Shown here: positions 48,218 to 56,745 of the stretch, piece after piece | How positions within the stretch are numbered: position 1 is the first letter of the stretch | Layout of the letters: each line of letters begins with the position of its first letter | Assembly (NCBI GenBank): GCA_030431255.1 | Contig: JAUIJL010000024.1 | Span: forward strand, 1 to 64,000 | DNA from: Thermoanaerobaculia bacterium | GTDB lineage: Bacteria; Acidobacteriota; Thermoanaerobaculia; Multivoradales; J023 | Direction of reading: 5' to 3' | Length of the DNA: 64,000 bases | Translations under genes and position numbers: made by a program | The notes under the pieces: generated by a model | Database searches by the model: none | The model's input: the letters and a program-made list of their open reading frames with translations, nothing else | What the model was told of the DNA's origin: nothing

Positions 48218-49946
48218 CGGTCGAGCTCTCCGCGGATGTCCCGGGTCCGGTCCTGGGCTCGGTGCCAGGTTGATGGTCAGGCCCGGTTTGGGAGCCCTCA
48301 GTCTCCGTGCCGAGCTCGGTGCCAGGTTGATGGTCCGTGCCGAGCTCGGTGCCAGGTTGATGGTCAGGCCCGGTTTGGGAGCCCTCAGTCTCCGTGCCGA
48401 GCTCGGTGCCAGGTTGATGGTCCGTGCCGAGCTCGGTGCCAGGTTGATGGTCAGGCTCAAGATCCTGGGAGCTGCCGGATCGATGGTGCAGGGTAATTTC
48501 GGGGTAGCGCTCCGCCGGTCCATCGAGCAGAGGTGTTTCCAATCCTTGGAGGTAGCGACGGAAGAAGGCGTGGATGTAGGCGTTTTCGAGAACCGTTGCT
48601 CGGCGGGGCTCGATGTCGCCGATGAGCGGGCCGGTGGTGCCGACCACCTTTCCCATAGATTCGGGGATAGAAATCCAACCCATGAACGGAAATTGGAGGG
48701 TGAGGTCACCAAAATTCTGATGAGTCGTGCCGGCGAGTGTCACTCGATAGATGGGGCCTCGAGCTCGGTCGTAGAGCGCCTGGTTGGCCCCGCGGAAGGC
48801 CTCGCTTTCCATCAGCATCAAGGGCTGGCTCGGCATGTCGTCGATCATGTCGCCGGAGGCCAGGCAATCCACGTTGACACATGCGGCGATATCGGCCCGT
48901 TCCACGCAGAGCTGTCCAGCCACGATGCCGCCGAGGGAGTATCCCGCGGCGCCGACCCGATCGAGATCCAGTCGATCGGCGAGCACGGGGTCATTGGCCT
49001 GAAGCTCATTGAGCTTGTCGAGCACGAAGAGACTGTCTGCGGTCCACAGGCGTAAGCTCTGCTCGATCAGGTCGGCACCTTCGATGAGCTCTCGAAACAT
49101 GGCCTCGCGATTCGTCTCGGAAGCGTCTCGCAGCCGCTCGTAAAATTCGGGAAGTGGAAATTGACCTCGGACCGCGCTCATGTGCTCACCGTGACCCCGC
49201 AACAGCTCACCGTCAGGGAATCGGGTCACGAGCTCTTCGAAAGGGTGGGCCACGCTGACCACGACGAAACCGTGGCTCGCCAGCTCTTGCATGAGCTGGG
49301 TGCTTTCCATCACCGGACAGGTGTAGCAGTGGTTGTACAGGATCACCGGTAGCGGCTCGCCGGTGAGGCTGGGAGCTTCTGGATGAGAAGAGGTCGACAC
49401 GAGGGACCAATGGCTCAAGAACCAAGGACTCTTTCCAGACCAATATGCCCCGGTCCGGGAACCGGCAGGACGGGCCGGATACCAGAATTGGGCCATGAGC
49501 TTGCGCGGCCTGCTTTCGTCGAAGGGATCGATGCGAGCCTCATCGATCCATTGTCGAGACAGGGTGCCTACCGGGTGAGGCCCTGAGGGGGTGCTCAGCT
49601 GAAACACCGGAAGGGCGAGGCTGAGGATCCAGGCGGCGAGGTAGGCCGGGAGCGCCAAGCCGATGAGGGGAGCTCGGGACTTCTTGGTGCCGGGATCGTT
49701 GGTGCCAGGTAGATGGTCACCGGGTCGGTCGTCGATCTTCGAGGGTCGAAGGTGGCGAATCGCGAAAGCGATGGTCAGCAAATACGCGGGTGACATCTGC
49801 CAGCGCAGGCCCTCTGCGATCCAATGCGCGGCGAGACAAAGCACGGCCGACCTGGCAGCGGCGCGGCGCAGGCCGGCGGGAGCTATCGACCTCGGTAGCA
49901 CTGTCGGGAGCAGAACCACCAAGAGCAGGACCTCGAATCCGCGCAT
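48210..49946 (-). CDS. Membrane-anchored PAF-acetylhydrolase-like esterase with repeat tail
   Basis: 578 residues. Several N-terminal hydrophobic spans (1-125) precede an alpha/beta hydrolase domain: WYPARPAGSRTGAYWSGKSP, VILYNHCYTCPVMESTQLMQ, nucleophile Ser in AAGYSLGGIVAGQL and His in GTTHQNFGDL, as in plasma PAF-acetylhydrolases and dienelactone hydrolase relatives. From about residue 499 the product is a low-complexity tail of DHQPGTELGT units encoded by type B repeats. Another type B copy inside the gene (49701-49718) encodes GDHLPGTNDPG in the N-terminal part. The catalytic domain ends before the tail. Confidence 0.85.
   Translation of the reverse strand: MRGFEVLLLVVLLPTVLPRSIAPAGLRRAAARSAVLCLAAHWIAEGLRWQMSPAYLLTIAFAIRHLRPSKIDDRPGDHLPGTNDPGTKKSRAPLIGLALPAYLAAWILSLALPVFQLSTPSGPHPVGTLSRQWIDEARIDPFDESRPRKLMAQFWYPARPAGSRTGAYWSGKSPWFLSHWSLVSTSSHPEAPSLTGEPLPVILYNHCYTCPVMESTQLMQELASHGFVVVSVAHPFEELVTRFPDGELLRGHGEHMSAVRGQFPLPEFYERLRDASETNREAMFRELIEGADLIEQSLRLWTADSLFVLDKLNELQANDPVLADRLDLDRVGAAGYSLGGIVAGQLCVERADIAACVNVDCLASGDMIDDMPSQPLMLMESEAFRGANQALYDRARGPIYRVTLAGTTHQNFGDLTLQFPFMGWISIPESMGKVVGTTGPLIGDIEPRRATVLENAYIHAFFRRYLQGLETPLLDGPAERYPEITLHHRSGSSQDLEPDHQPGTELGTDHQPGTELGTETEGSQTGPDHQPGTELGTDHQPGTELGTETEGSQTGPDHQPGTEPRTGPGTSAESSTDG
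48261..48452. repeat. Type B repeat cluster in coding sequence, 87-bp super-repeat
   Basis: GGTGCCAGGTTGATGGTC starts at 48261, 48318, 48348, 48405 and 48435. The spacings alternate 57 and 30, giving an 87-bp (29-codon) tandem unit. All lie in the 3' end of the esterase gene and stay in frame. Confidence 0.95.
49701..49718. repeat. Isolated type B repeat copy
   Basis: GGTGCCAGGTAGATGGTC inside the esterase gene, the TAG variant also used in the 58.6 kb array. It is translated as DHLPGT between two hydrophobic spans. Confidence 0.85.
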
Positions 49947-49948
49947 GG

Positions 49949-50968
49949 TCAGCCCTCGAGCTCAGTCAAGAGCAGAGGGAATACATCGTCGACGGCGTTC
50001 TTGCCCATGAAGATGTCTAGATGGGAGTAGTTGGGCAAGATGTGAAGGGAATGACGACCCGGCTCCAAGGCATCGAAATACTCGAAGGTGCGTTGTTGAG
50101 AGACGGCTTCGAAGCAGACGTTTTCTTGCCCAGCTATGAAAGCGAACCGGGCGTTGGTTCTGGGCTCTTCGGCGACGAAGCTCTCGGGCAGCTGCTTTAG
50201 ACCGGCCACGGACACGAGATGGCCCTGCTGCAGGCATTCCCGAATCTGTTTGAAAAAGGTCATGGGGACGTGAGCCAGCTCATCCTTCAGCCACTCGTGG
50301 GTTTCGTCGTTGAGGTTTTCGTGCAGCCAAAGCGTGGGACGTCCAGTGCCGTAGGTGAAGCTCGACAGCTTGCAAACCATGTTGTCGCATTCGTGGTGGG
50401 TCAGGCGGACCAGCAGTGTGATCAGCTTGGCGGTCAGGGTAGGAGCCCGCTTTGCCCATTGGGGATCGAGGTAGGGGGTCATTTTGGCGAGAAGATCCAC
50501 GGACAAAGCGGCTTTGAAGAACGAGCCGGTCGGTACTTCGGGATGAAGCGACACCGCGTTGGACACGATATGCGTCACTTCCGGAACCAGACCCGCGACC
50601 GCCGACATCATGAAGCTGGTGGATCCTTGGCAGTGGATGACCGCTTTCAAGGTGTCGGCACCGGTTTCTTCGAGGATCTTTCGCACCGCGGCGGGGTGGT
50701 CATAGACGGCGGCTTCGTCGAGCGTCCATTCGTTAGGGGCGAAGTCGATCGAGGCGCGCCAGTTTTCGAGCCAAACGTCGTAGCCGTGGGAAATCAAGTA
50801 GGACACGAAGTCCGTCTCCACGGGAGCGCGAAAGATGTTGGCTCGCACTCCGGAGCCGTGAATCAAGACCACCGGTCCTTTGTCGGCGGGTCGATCCCCG
50901 GTGACGTGAATTAAGTTGCAGCGAAATCCGTCTCCGGCTTCGAAGGGAACCACTCGTTCTTGAAGCAT
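49949..50968 (-). CDS. Alpha/beta hydrolase
   Basis: 339 residues. GPVVLIHGSGVRANIFRAPV (oxyanion loop), YDVWLENWRASIDFAPNEWT, nucleophile Ser in AVIHCQGSTSFMMSAVAG and the C-terminal NYSHLDIFMGKNAVDDVFPL (His) resemble lipase-like domains associated with GMC-type sterol oxidoreductases. Its stop is two bases before the start of the PAF-acetylhydrolase-like gene, so a three-gene operon hydrolase, esterase, SRPBCC is likely. Substrate unknown; a lipid ester is plausible. Confidence 0.85.
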   Translation of the reverse strand: MLQERVVPFEAGDGFRCNLIHVTGDRPADKGPVVLIHGSGVRANIFRAPVETDFVSYLISHGYDVWLENWRASIDFAPNEWTLDEAAVYDHPAAVRKILEETGADTLKAVIHCQGSTSFMMSAVAGLVPEVTHIVSNAVSLHPEVPTGSFFKAALSVDLLAKMTPYLDPQWAKRAPTLTAKLITLLVRLTHHECDNMVCKLSSFTYGTGRPTLWLHENLNDETHEWLKDELAHVPMTFFKQIRECLQQGHLVSVAGLKQLPESFVAEEPRTNARFAFIAGQENVCFEAVSQQRTFEYFDALEPGRHSLHILPNYSHLDIFMGKNAVDDVFPLLLTELEG

Positions 50969-51110
50969 TGTGACCTCGGATAGCAGGGCGCGAGCATCCG
51001 GTCCTTGTGAGCCACGGAGGCGGTCGACGGTTGGGCCGGTTCTCGGATTGGGTTGTAGCTGCGCAGGCTTTAGAAAGCAGTTTAGCGCAAACTTTTCCGG
51101 CGCACAGTTC

Positions 51111-51244
51111 GGTGCCAGGTTGATGGTCGGAAAGCACAGGTCGGTGCCAGGTTGATGGTCGGAAAGGTGCCAGGTTGATGGTCAGAACGGATGGTCAGAA
51201 CGGATGGTCAGAACGGCCTCGGAAAGGATTGATGGTCAGAACGG
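51111..51244. repeat. Type B repeats and 13-bp tandem repeats
   Basis: GGTGCCAGGTTGATGGTC starts at 51111, 51143 and 51166. The end of the last runs into ATGGTCAGAACGG repeated at 51178, 51191 and 51204 in tandem and again at 51232. This lies in the 429-base gap (50969-51397) directly upstream of the transposase remnant; I see no other gene in the gap. Confidence 0.92.
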
Positions 51245-51397
51245 CCGGGTTACGAGCTCTTCCCCGAATAAATCGGAAGAAGTTTCTCCCTTCTGCAGAA
51301 TTGCAGACGATTTCTCCGTCTACACATCAGTAAATGGGTAGGTATTGTGCCTGCCCGACTTGGTGCCAATGCCGGAGCTGGTTGTTAGGAGAGATTG

Positions 51398-51817
51398 ATG
51401 CCGAGACTGCCCAGAATGTGGACCCGCCCTAACGTGATCGTGGAGGTCGTCAATCGGACGTTCCAGGGGCGCCACTTGATCAAACCCAGCCCCAGCTTCA
51501 ACGCGATCATTGTGGGTGCGCTGGCCAAAGTCGGTGAGAAACACGGCGTGGGGATCCATGGTGGAGCCTTTGCCGCCAACCATTTTCATCTATGCCTGAG
51601 CGCGGAGAGCCTCCGGGGCCAAGCAGCATTCATGCGTGACTTCACGAGAAAGCTCTCGTTCGAAAGTGGGATTGCCTACGACTGGGAGGGCTCGACCTTT
51701 CCGGATCGCTACCGTTCGACGGAAATCTCCGACGAGCCCGAAGCGCAAATCGACAGACTGACGCCCTTGGGTCTTGGTCGGTCGACCAGCTCGTTGCCTT
51801 ACAGGATTAGAAAGTGA
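51398..51817 (+). mobile_element. Truncated REP-associated tyrosine transposase (RAYT)
   Basis: 139 residues, RBS AGGAGAG. MPRLPRMWTRPNVIVEVVNR then TFQGRHLI and AANHFHLCL, with the metal-binding HxH (His62, His64), place it in the Y1/IS200-like RAYT family. In full-length relatives the QIDRL segment leads into the helix with the catalytic Tyr (form QIDRLKYI...). Here it is replaced after QIDRL by TPLGLGRSTSSLPYRIRK and a stop, so the nucleophile is missing. Probably inactive. Its position beside type B repeats is the reason to suspect these are its REP-like partners. Confidence 0.8.
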
Positions 51818-51826
51818 CATCCTCCT

Positions 51827-52453
51827 TCAAGCACCGAGGCGTGCGACGTCGACGCGCAGCTGGGCCAGCTCCTCGGCGTTGAAGGAATTGTAATAGCCGC
51901 GAATGCGTCCCTCGGCATCTACCAGCACGAATCGATTGCTGTGCACAATTGGCTCTGTGCCTTCGGCCGGGTTCGCAGGTGAGGCGTCGAGAGCGAGCAT
52001 AAAGCCTTGTCGAATCAAGGGATAGATCTCCGATTCGGCGCCGGTGAGGAAATACCAATCTGGCCCCGCTTCGTGTTTCTGCGCGTACACCTTTAGGACC
52101 TCAGGAGTGTCGTGCTCGGGGTCGACGCTGATCGACACGTAGCGAGCGAGACCCGGTGCCAGGTCGATGGTCAGCTCTTTCATGCGTTGGGTCATGATCG
52201 GGCAGACGCCGGGGCAGCGGGTAAAAACGAAATCCGCCACCCAAGGCTTGCCCAATAGATCCTTCGTCCTGATGCTCGTGCCATCGTGATGGGTGAGCGC
52301 AAAATCCGGGACCTCCGCGATGATTGGCAGAGCCGGCCCCTCCGGTGGAGCGGGTTTCATGCGGACCGCGATCACCAACACGGCCATCAGGAGCGCGAGG
52401 ACCCAAAGAGTCCAGGTCAGTCGACGCATCAAAGTCTTCGGAGATCGGCTCAT
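51827..52453 (-). CDS. SCO1/SenC-family copper chaperone
   Basis: 208 residues. An N-terminal membrane anchor (TWTLWVLALLMAVLVIAV) precedes a thioredoxin fold: VADFVFTRCPGVCPIMTQRM with the copper-binding CxxxC, VSISVDPEHDTPEVLK and the conserved His in IVHSNRFVLVDAEG. It delivers copper or reduces the CuA site of cytochrome oxidase. It lies 35 bases downstream of heme O synthase on the same strand, so together they point to oxidase biogenesis. Oxidase subunits are not in this window. The stretch TIDLAPG is encoded by a type B-like repeat (52155-52172). Confidence 0.93.
   Translation of the reverse strand: MSRSPKTLMRRLTWTLWVLALLMAVLVIAVRMKPAPPEGPALPIIAEVPDFALTHHDGTSIRTKDLLGKPWVADFVFTRCPGVCPIMTQRMKELTIDLAPGLARYVSISVDPEHDTPEVLKVYAQKHEAGPDWYFLTGAESEIYPLIRQGFMLALDASPANPAEGTEPIVHSNRFVLVDAEGRIRGYYNSFNAEELAQLRVDVARLGA
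52155..52172. repeat. Type B-like sequence inside the SCO gene
   Basis: GGTGCCAGGTCGATGGTC differs from the type B consensus by one base. It encodes TIDLAPG where SCO proteins are variable in length, so it may be an inserted repeat or a chance match; not decidable from one sequence. Confidence 0.45.
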
Positions 52454-52488
52454 GGAATCACTCGGGAAGGTCGAGAGGGGTCAATCGA

Positions 52489-53415
52489 TCAGGAGGCGGC
52501 GCGGTCGACCACCATCAGGATCAACACCACCGGCAGGTAAACCACCGATGCGAGCAGCAATCGGCGCGCGGACTTGACGTCTTTGGTGCGGCCGAAGTCG
52601 TAGGAATACCAGAGGAACATCAGGCCGCAAATCAGCGCGCCGAAGAAATACGAAAGCTGGGAGAACCCCATCACGCTGGGCAATAGGCTGACGGGCAGCA
52701 GGGCGCCGGCGTAAAGCACCATTTGGATCCAGGTGCGGCGTCCGTTGAGATCACCCACCGGCAGCATGGGGAACCCGCCCCGCTCGTAGTCCGCACGATA
52801 CAGCCAAGCGATCGCCAGAAAATGGGGCATTTGCCACAGGAAGAGGATGCCGAAAAGCACCCACGCCAACGAGGTGATCTGGCCGGCGGCCGCTGTGCAG
52901 CCCATCATCGGCGGCATGGCGCCGGGAATGGCTCCGATCAGGGTCGAAAGAGAATTGACCCGTTTCATCGGCGTGTAGATGGCCACGTAGAGCACCAGCG
53001 TGGAGACTCCCAGAATCGACGTCAGTGGATTCACCCACCACCACAGCTGCACAGCCCCCAGCAGCGATACCACCAAGCCGAAGACCAAGGCAGGAGCTGT
53101 TTTCAATCGACCCGCGGGCAAGGGGCGATTGGCGGTCCGCCGCATGTGACCGTCGGTCCGTCGCTCGACGACTTGGTTTAGGATCGAGGATCCGGTGGAC
53201 AACAATCCCGTGCCGATCAAGGTGTGGACCAGGAGAGGCCAGTCGAACATCGGGGTCGCGACCCAATAGCCGACCAAGGTGGTGAGCACCACCATCAGGG
53301 TAATTCGCGGCTTGGTGAGCAGCGAGAGATCACGCATCAGCGGTCGACGACCGGTGGAGGCCGAAGGTGTCGACGGGCTCGGGGCGGAGTGTGGAATCGA
53401 AGGTGCGGACGTCAT
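52489..53415 (-). CDS. ctaB: Protoheme IX farnesyltransferase (heme O synthase)
   Basis: 308 residues with about nine spans, UbiA superfamily. LLTKPRITLMVVLTTLVGYW, then NQVVERRTDGHMRRTANRPL (first Asp-rich prenyl-binding motif in its CyoE form), YTPMKRVNSLSTLIGAIPGA and WQMPHFLAIAWLYRADYERG are diagnostic. It makes heme O from heme B and farnesyl-PP. It is upstream of SCO1 in the same direction; a two-gene oxidase-assembly unit. Confidence 0.95.
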   Translation of the reverse strand: MTSAPSIPHSAPSPSTPSASTGRRPLMRDLSLLTKPRITLMVVLTTLVGYWVATPMFDWPLLVHTLIGTGLLSTGSSILNQVVERRTDGHMRRTANRPLPAGRLKTAPALVFGLVVSLLGAVQLWWWVNPLTSILGVSTLVLYVAIYTPMKRVNSLSTLIGAIPGAMPPMMGCTAAAGQITSLAWVLFGILFLWQMPHFLAIAWLYRADYERGGFPMLPVGDLNGRRTWIQMVLYAGALLPVSLLPSVMGFSQLSYFFGALICGLMFLWYSYDFGRTKDVKSARRLLLASVVYLPVVLILMVVDRAAS

Positions 53416-53495
53416 GATCAGGTCACGGTTGGGGCCGGGGGGAGGAGGATCCGACGAGCGTTCGCCGGACCCACGAAGCTTAACATTTTCACGTC

Positions 53496-53524
53496 AAAAA
53501 GCCCCGCCTGAGCGGGGCGTTTTG
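53496..53524 (-). terminator. Rho-independent terminator on the minus strand
   Basis: On the minus strand GCCCCGC, loop TCAG, GCGGGGC then TTTTTG. It lies about 50 bases after the stop of the toast-rack protein gene and shields the heme O synthase gene. Confidence 0.9.
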
Positions 53525-53570
53525 AAGCATAAGGCCGGACCGTAAGGATCGACTCAGCTGCCGATGGACC

Positions 53571-54554
53571 TCAGTGCTCGATCCGCAGCTCGCCCATGGA
53601 GCCGTTGACCTTCAGGTCGATTCTCGGCGCATCGTCCGGCAGCTCGGAGTAATCCGGAAGGCGGTTGACACTTTCGCCCATGGCCACTTTGCCACCTTTG
53701 AGGTCTACGCGGGCCTCCTCGGGCACCCACACGCGACATCCGCCCATGCTGAACGACACCTTGGCCTCGGCGTTCTGCCGCCAGGCTCCCTGAAGATCGA
53801 CGAAAAGCTCGCCCATGCTGTGATCCACCCTCACCATGCTGGGACTGGCGTCTCCCAGGCCGCGGATCTCCATCTCGCCCATGGAGCCCTCTACCGCGAA
53901 TTTGCCCATGGGGAACGGAACCGGCTCGCGAAATTCGATGAAGTGATCGCCGGGACCGAATTCGAGATCCACTTCTTGGACCCATAGGCCGCCGAGATCC
54001 ATCTTGGTTTCGCCCATGCCGATTTCGCCGACGATGCGGATGGGGTGGCCCCTGGGAATGGTGATCTCTACCTGGTTGTGGCTGTTGTTGCCCGAGCCGA
54101 AAATGGCGCCGAAGAACCCGCCCTTACCCCCGAACGAGATCTCATATTGCCACCGTCTGTCCTGGCCCACGGAGTAGTCCTCCTTGAGCTCGAATCCGCT
54201 GGCGTCGAAGTCCGCGTCGACCCGAATCGGCTGGCCCGCGGGTCCCGGTCGGACAATGAAATCGCCCATGGCCAGGTCGAGTACCAGCGTCCCGCCCGCC
54301 GTCTGCGGCTCGCCGACCAGGGCTGCTCCGCCATCGATCTCTATGGTCTGTGGTCGGTCGGCGGAGGCGTCACCGGGGGGGAGGGGCGGAGCCTCGGGCA
54401 ATGCTTGCTCCGCGGCCCGCTGCACGGGCTCGGGATCGGTTTGAGACGCGAATTGCACGGCGCTCAAAAGGAAGATCAGCCCAAACCCTAGGGCGATCAC
54501 TGAAATGCAGCCGATACATCCGTATTTAAAACAACCTGTGGACTTGTTGCTCAT
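53571..54554 (-). CDS. Membrane-anchored toast-rack/DUF4097-like protein
   Basis: 327 residues from ATG 54554 (AAAGG six bases upstream). An N-terminal Cys pair and one span (CISVIALGFGLIFLLSAVQF) precede a linker rich in Pro/Ala and a repetitive beta domain. The motif xMGEx recurs as IGMGETKMDL, GSMGEMEIRG, HSMGELFVDL, FSMGGCRVWV and GSMGELRIEH, the regular turn of the single-stranded toast-rack fold (DUF2154/DUF4097, LiaF-like). Family members sense or bind the cell envelope; a specific role cannot be assigned. Own terminator downstream. Confidence 0.8.
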   Translation of the reverse strand: MSNKSTGCFKYGCIGCISVIALGFGLIFLLSAVQFASQTDPEPVQRAAEQALPEAPPLPPGDASADRPQTIEIDGGAALVGEPQTAGGTLVLDLAMGDFIVRPGPAGQPIRVDADFDASGFELKEDYSVGQDRRWQYEISFGGKGGFFGAIFGSGNNSHNQVEITIPRGHPIRIVGEIGMGETKMDLGGLWVQEVDLEFGPGDHFIEFREPVPFPMGKFAVEGSMGEMEIRGLGDASPSMVRVDHSMGELFVDLQGAWRQNAEAKVSFSMGGCRVWVPEEARVDLKGGKVAMGESVNRLPDYSELPDDAPRIDLKVNGSMGELRIEH

Positions 54555-54839
54555 GGTCATCCTTTCGCCGAGGGTCATGGCTCAGCTGGGGATACTACGA
54601 CATGGACCCGTCGGCTGTTTCGTGAACGAGGAATCTTTTTTGCCATGGTCCCTCGACAAAACCTCGCCGGGCGACGAATGAAGATGTGCTACGGTGCGTA
54701 TTTGAACGTACCTATATCGCTATGCTCGATCCGCGTGGATTCATCGTTCGCGAAGCTCGAGCTCGACCGTTACCCCTTTGAAGGAGCGGCCTCTCAAGGC
54801 ACCGATCCGAGGCGGGGTAGCCCGTAAAGGAGATCGCCT

Positions 54840-55814
54840 ATGAGCTTCGTTGCGTTCGTCCTCGGCTTGATGCTGTACATCTTCATCAAGGTCGGGTTCG
54901 GAGGATTATTCACCGTTCGACCCAACGAGCGGGCGGTGAAAACCAGCTTCGGCAGGGCCGAGCGACGCCCGGGTGGACCGGTGGTCGACCCTCACCTCAG
55001 CGAGGATGAGAAGTCCCGCTATCAATATCCGAGCCTTCAGGTGATCCCTCCAGGCGGCCCCTACCTCAAGATGCCTTGGCAAAAAGTCCACAAGGTGTCC
55101 GTGGCCACCCAGGCGGTGGACATCACTTGGGATCCCACCAAGAGCCAGGGCACGATCGAATCGGTGACCAAAGACAATCTGACCACCGGGGTGAACGGCC
55201 AGCTGCGCTATCGGGTCAGTGAGAACAATCTCTATCCATATCTCTTCGGAGTCAGAAGCCCGTTGGAGCACGTGATGGGTTATTTCGTCTCCGTGCTGCG
55301 CGAGCGCATCGCCAATTTCGTCGATCCAAAGGGCGCAAGCCTGGTCGCCGAAGGGGATCTGGAGGGCGGAAAATCTTCCGTGGAGCTGTCCGAGGGTGTC
55401 TCGATCAACGACCTGCGCAAGAATCTGCCTTTGCTCAACGAGTATATGGAGCAGCAATGCCTGTCCACGGCGGGTCGCTACGGCATCGAGCTGGACGCGG
55501 CCTTGATCACCGAGATCGACCCGCCCCCGGAGGTGGATCACGCGCTTTCGGCCATCAACTCGACCCGCAACCAAGTGGCGGCGGATATTTCCACCGCCCG
55601 GGCCGACGCCGAGCAGCAGATCACCATGAGCGAGCGGGCGGTGGAGATCGCGCGCAACAACGCCGAGGCCGAGGTCGCTCCCTTGCGCGAGCTGGCGACG
55701 ATCTTAGGGAAGATCAAAACCGAGGGTGGATCCGGAGCCTTGCGCACCTACCTACGAAATATGCGAGTGCCCTTGTTCAAGCGGGCGGATCGCATCGTCC
55801 TGAACGCCGACTGA
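54840..55814 (+). CDS. SPFH/band-7 protein, first of a pair
   Basis: 324 residues. One N-terminal span (FVAFVLGLMLYIFIKVGFGG), then an SPFH domain (FTVRPNERAVKTSFGRAERR, TKDNLTTGVNGQLRYRVSEN) and a long Ala/Glu-rich coiled segment (DISTARADAEQQITMSERAV EIARNN region). Family proteins (prohibitin, HflK/C, stomatin) form large membrane rings. AAGGAGA precedes the ATG. The next gene starts 10 bases later and is a diverged relative, as in HflK/HflC-type pairs. Confidence 0.9.
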   Translation: MSFVAFVLGLMLYIFIKVGFGGLFTVRPNERAVKTSFGRAERRPGGPVVDPHLSEDEKSRYQYPSLQVIPPGGPYLKMPWQKVHKVSVATQAVDITWDPTKSQGTIESVTKDNLTTGVNGQLRYRVSENNLYPYLFGVRSPLEHVMGYFVSVLRERIANFVDPKGASLVAEGDLEGGKSSVELSEGVSINDLRKNLPLLNEYMEQQCLSTAGRYGIELDAALITEIDPPPEVDHALSAINSTRNQVAADISTARADAEQQITMSERAVEIARNNAEAEVAPLRELATILGKIKTEGGSGALRTYLRNMRVPLFKRADRIVLNAD

Positions 55815-55824
55815 GGAGGAAGAA

Positions 55825-56745
55825 ATGATCTGGAGTATTTTCGCGTTTCTCTTCGGTCTGCTGCTGATCCCAGTTATTTTGGGATTCGCCAAGATCTTCG
55901 GTCTCTACGCCACGGTCAACGAATGTGAGTGGCAGGTCTTCACGCTTTTCGGCAAGGTCATCGGTGTGCTCGACGAGCCGGGATTGCAATTTCCCGTGTT
56001 GAGGTTCGGTCCGAGGGCTTTGTTGCTGCCGTTTTTCGGCAAGCGCCACGTCGTATCAGCGGCCTTGCGCCAACACTATCTGCGTAGCCAGATGGTGAAC
56101 TCGGAAGAAGGCACTCCCATGGGGGTCGGCATTTGGTACGAGATGAGCGTCAATGACCCCGTGTCTTACTTATTCGTCAACGCCAATCCCGAGGGCTCCT
56201 TGCAGGCCAACGTGGCCAGCTCCACCATCTCGACTCTTTCCAATCTGGAGATGGAGGAGATGTTGGAGAACCGTCACAGCCTGAGCCGCACCGTGCGTTC
56301 CGCGGTTTCGCCCCTGAGCGAGAAGTGGGGGTATCAGCTGGGCTCGGTGTATATCCGCAAAGTCGCGTTCACCGATCGCTCCATGGTTGAAAACATCACC
56401 GAAAAGGTGGTCAAACGGCTGGTGCAGGTGACCAGCGCCATGAAACAGGACGGCGAGAATCGAGTCGGGTTGATCCAGAGTGAAACCGCCAAGAAGGTGT
56501 CGCAGAAATTGGCGGAAGCGTCGGCTGCCCGGCCGGCGGTGGTCGGCGAGACATTGAACCAAATCGGAGGACGCGACACCGAGATTCTGGATGCGGTGAT
56601 CGAGGTGATGGAAACCGAAAAATTGCTCGATTCCGGCGCTCGCGTCGACGTCTTGCCGAAAGGTGCGTCGATGTTGGTTCAGCTCGGCGGCTCCGAGCGT
56701 CCGCCGGAGCCGATCGGTCTGGGCATCAGAGAAAGGACCAGGTGA
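55825..56745 (+). CDS. SPFH/band-7 protein, second of a pair
   Basis: 306 residues: an N-terminal span (FAFLFGLLLIPVILGFAKIF), an SPFH domain (ATVNECEWQVFTLFGKVIGV, GIWYEMSVNDPVSYLFVNAN, SLSRTVRSAVSPLSEKWGYQ) and a C-terminal helical region ending RERTR. GAGGAGG precedes the ATG. It probably co-assembles with the upstream paralogue. Its last 20 bases overlap the convergent secreted-protein gene (56726-56745). Confidence 0.9.
   Translation: MIWSIFAFLFGLLLIPVILGFAKIFGLYATVNECEWQVFTLFGKVIGVLDEPGLQFPVLRFGPRALLLPFFGKRHVVSAALRQHYLRSQMVNSEEGTPMGVGIWYEMSVNDPVSYLFVNANPEGSLQANVASSTISTLSNLEMEEMLENRHSLSRTVRSAVSPLSEKWGYQLGSVYIRKVAFTDRSMVENITEKVVKRLVQVTSAMKQDGENRVGLIQSETAKKVSQKLAEASAARPAVVGETLNQIGGRDTEILDAVIEVMETEKLLDSGARVDVLPKGASMLVQLGGSERPPEPIGLGIRERTR

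Noticed and set aside
47660-48712. 350-residue form of the SRPBCC protein
   Set aside because: The extra N-terminus (TINLAPSSAR units) is the type B repeat region of the upstream gene in another frame; the RBS supports the start at 48217.
48270-49055. Plus-strand ORF with RAELGARLMV repeats
   Set aside because: Translation of type B repeats and the antisense of the esterase gene; no RBS.
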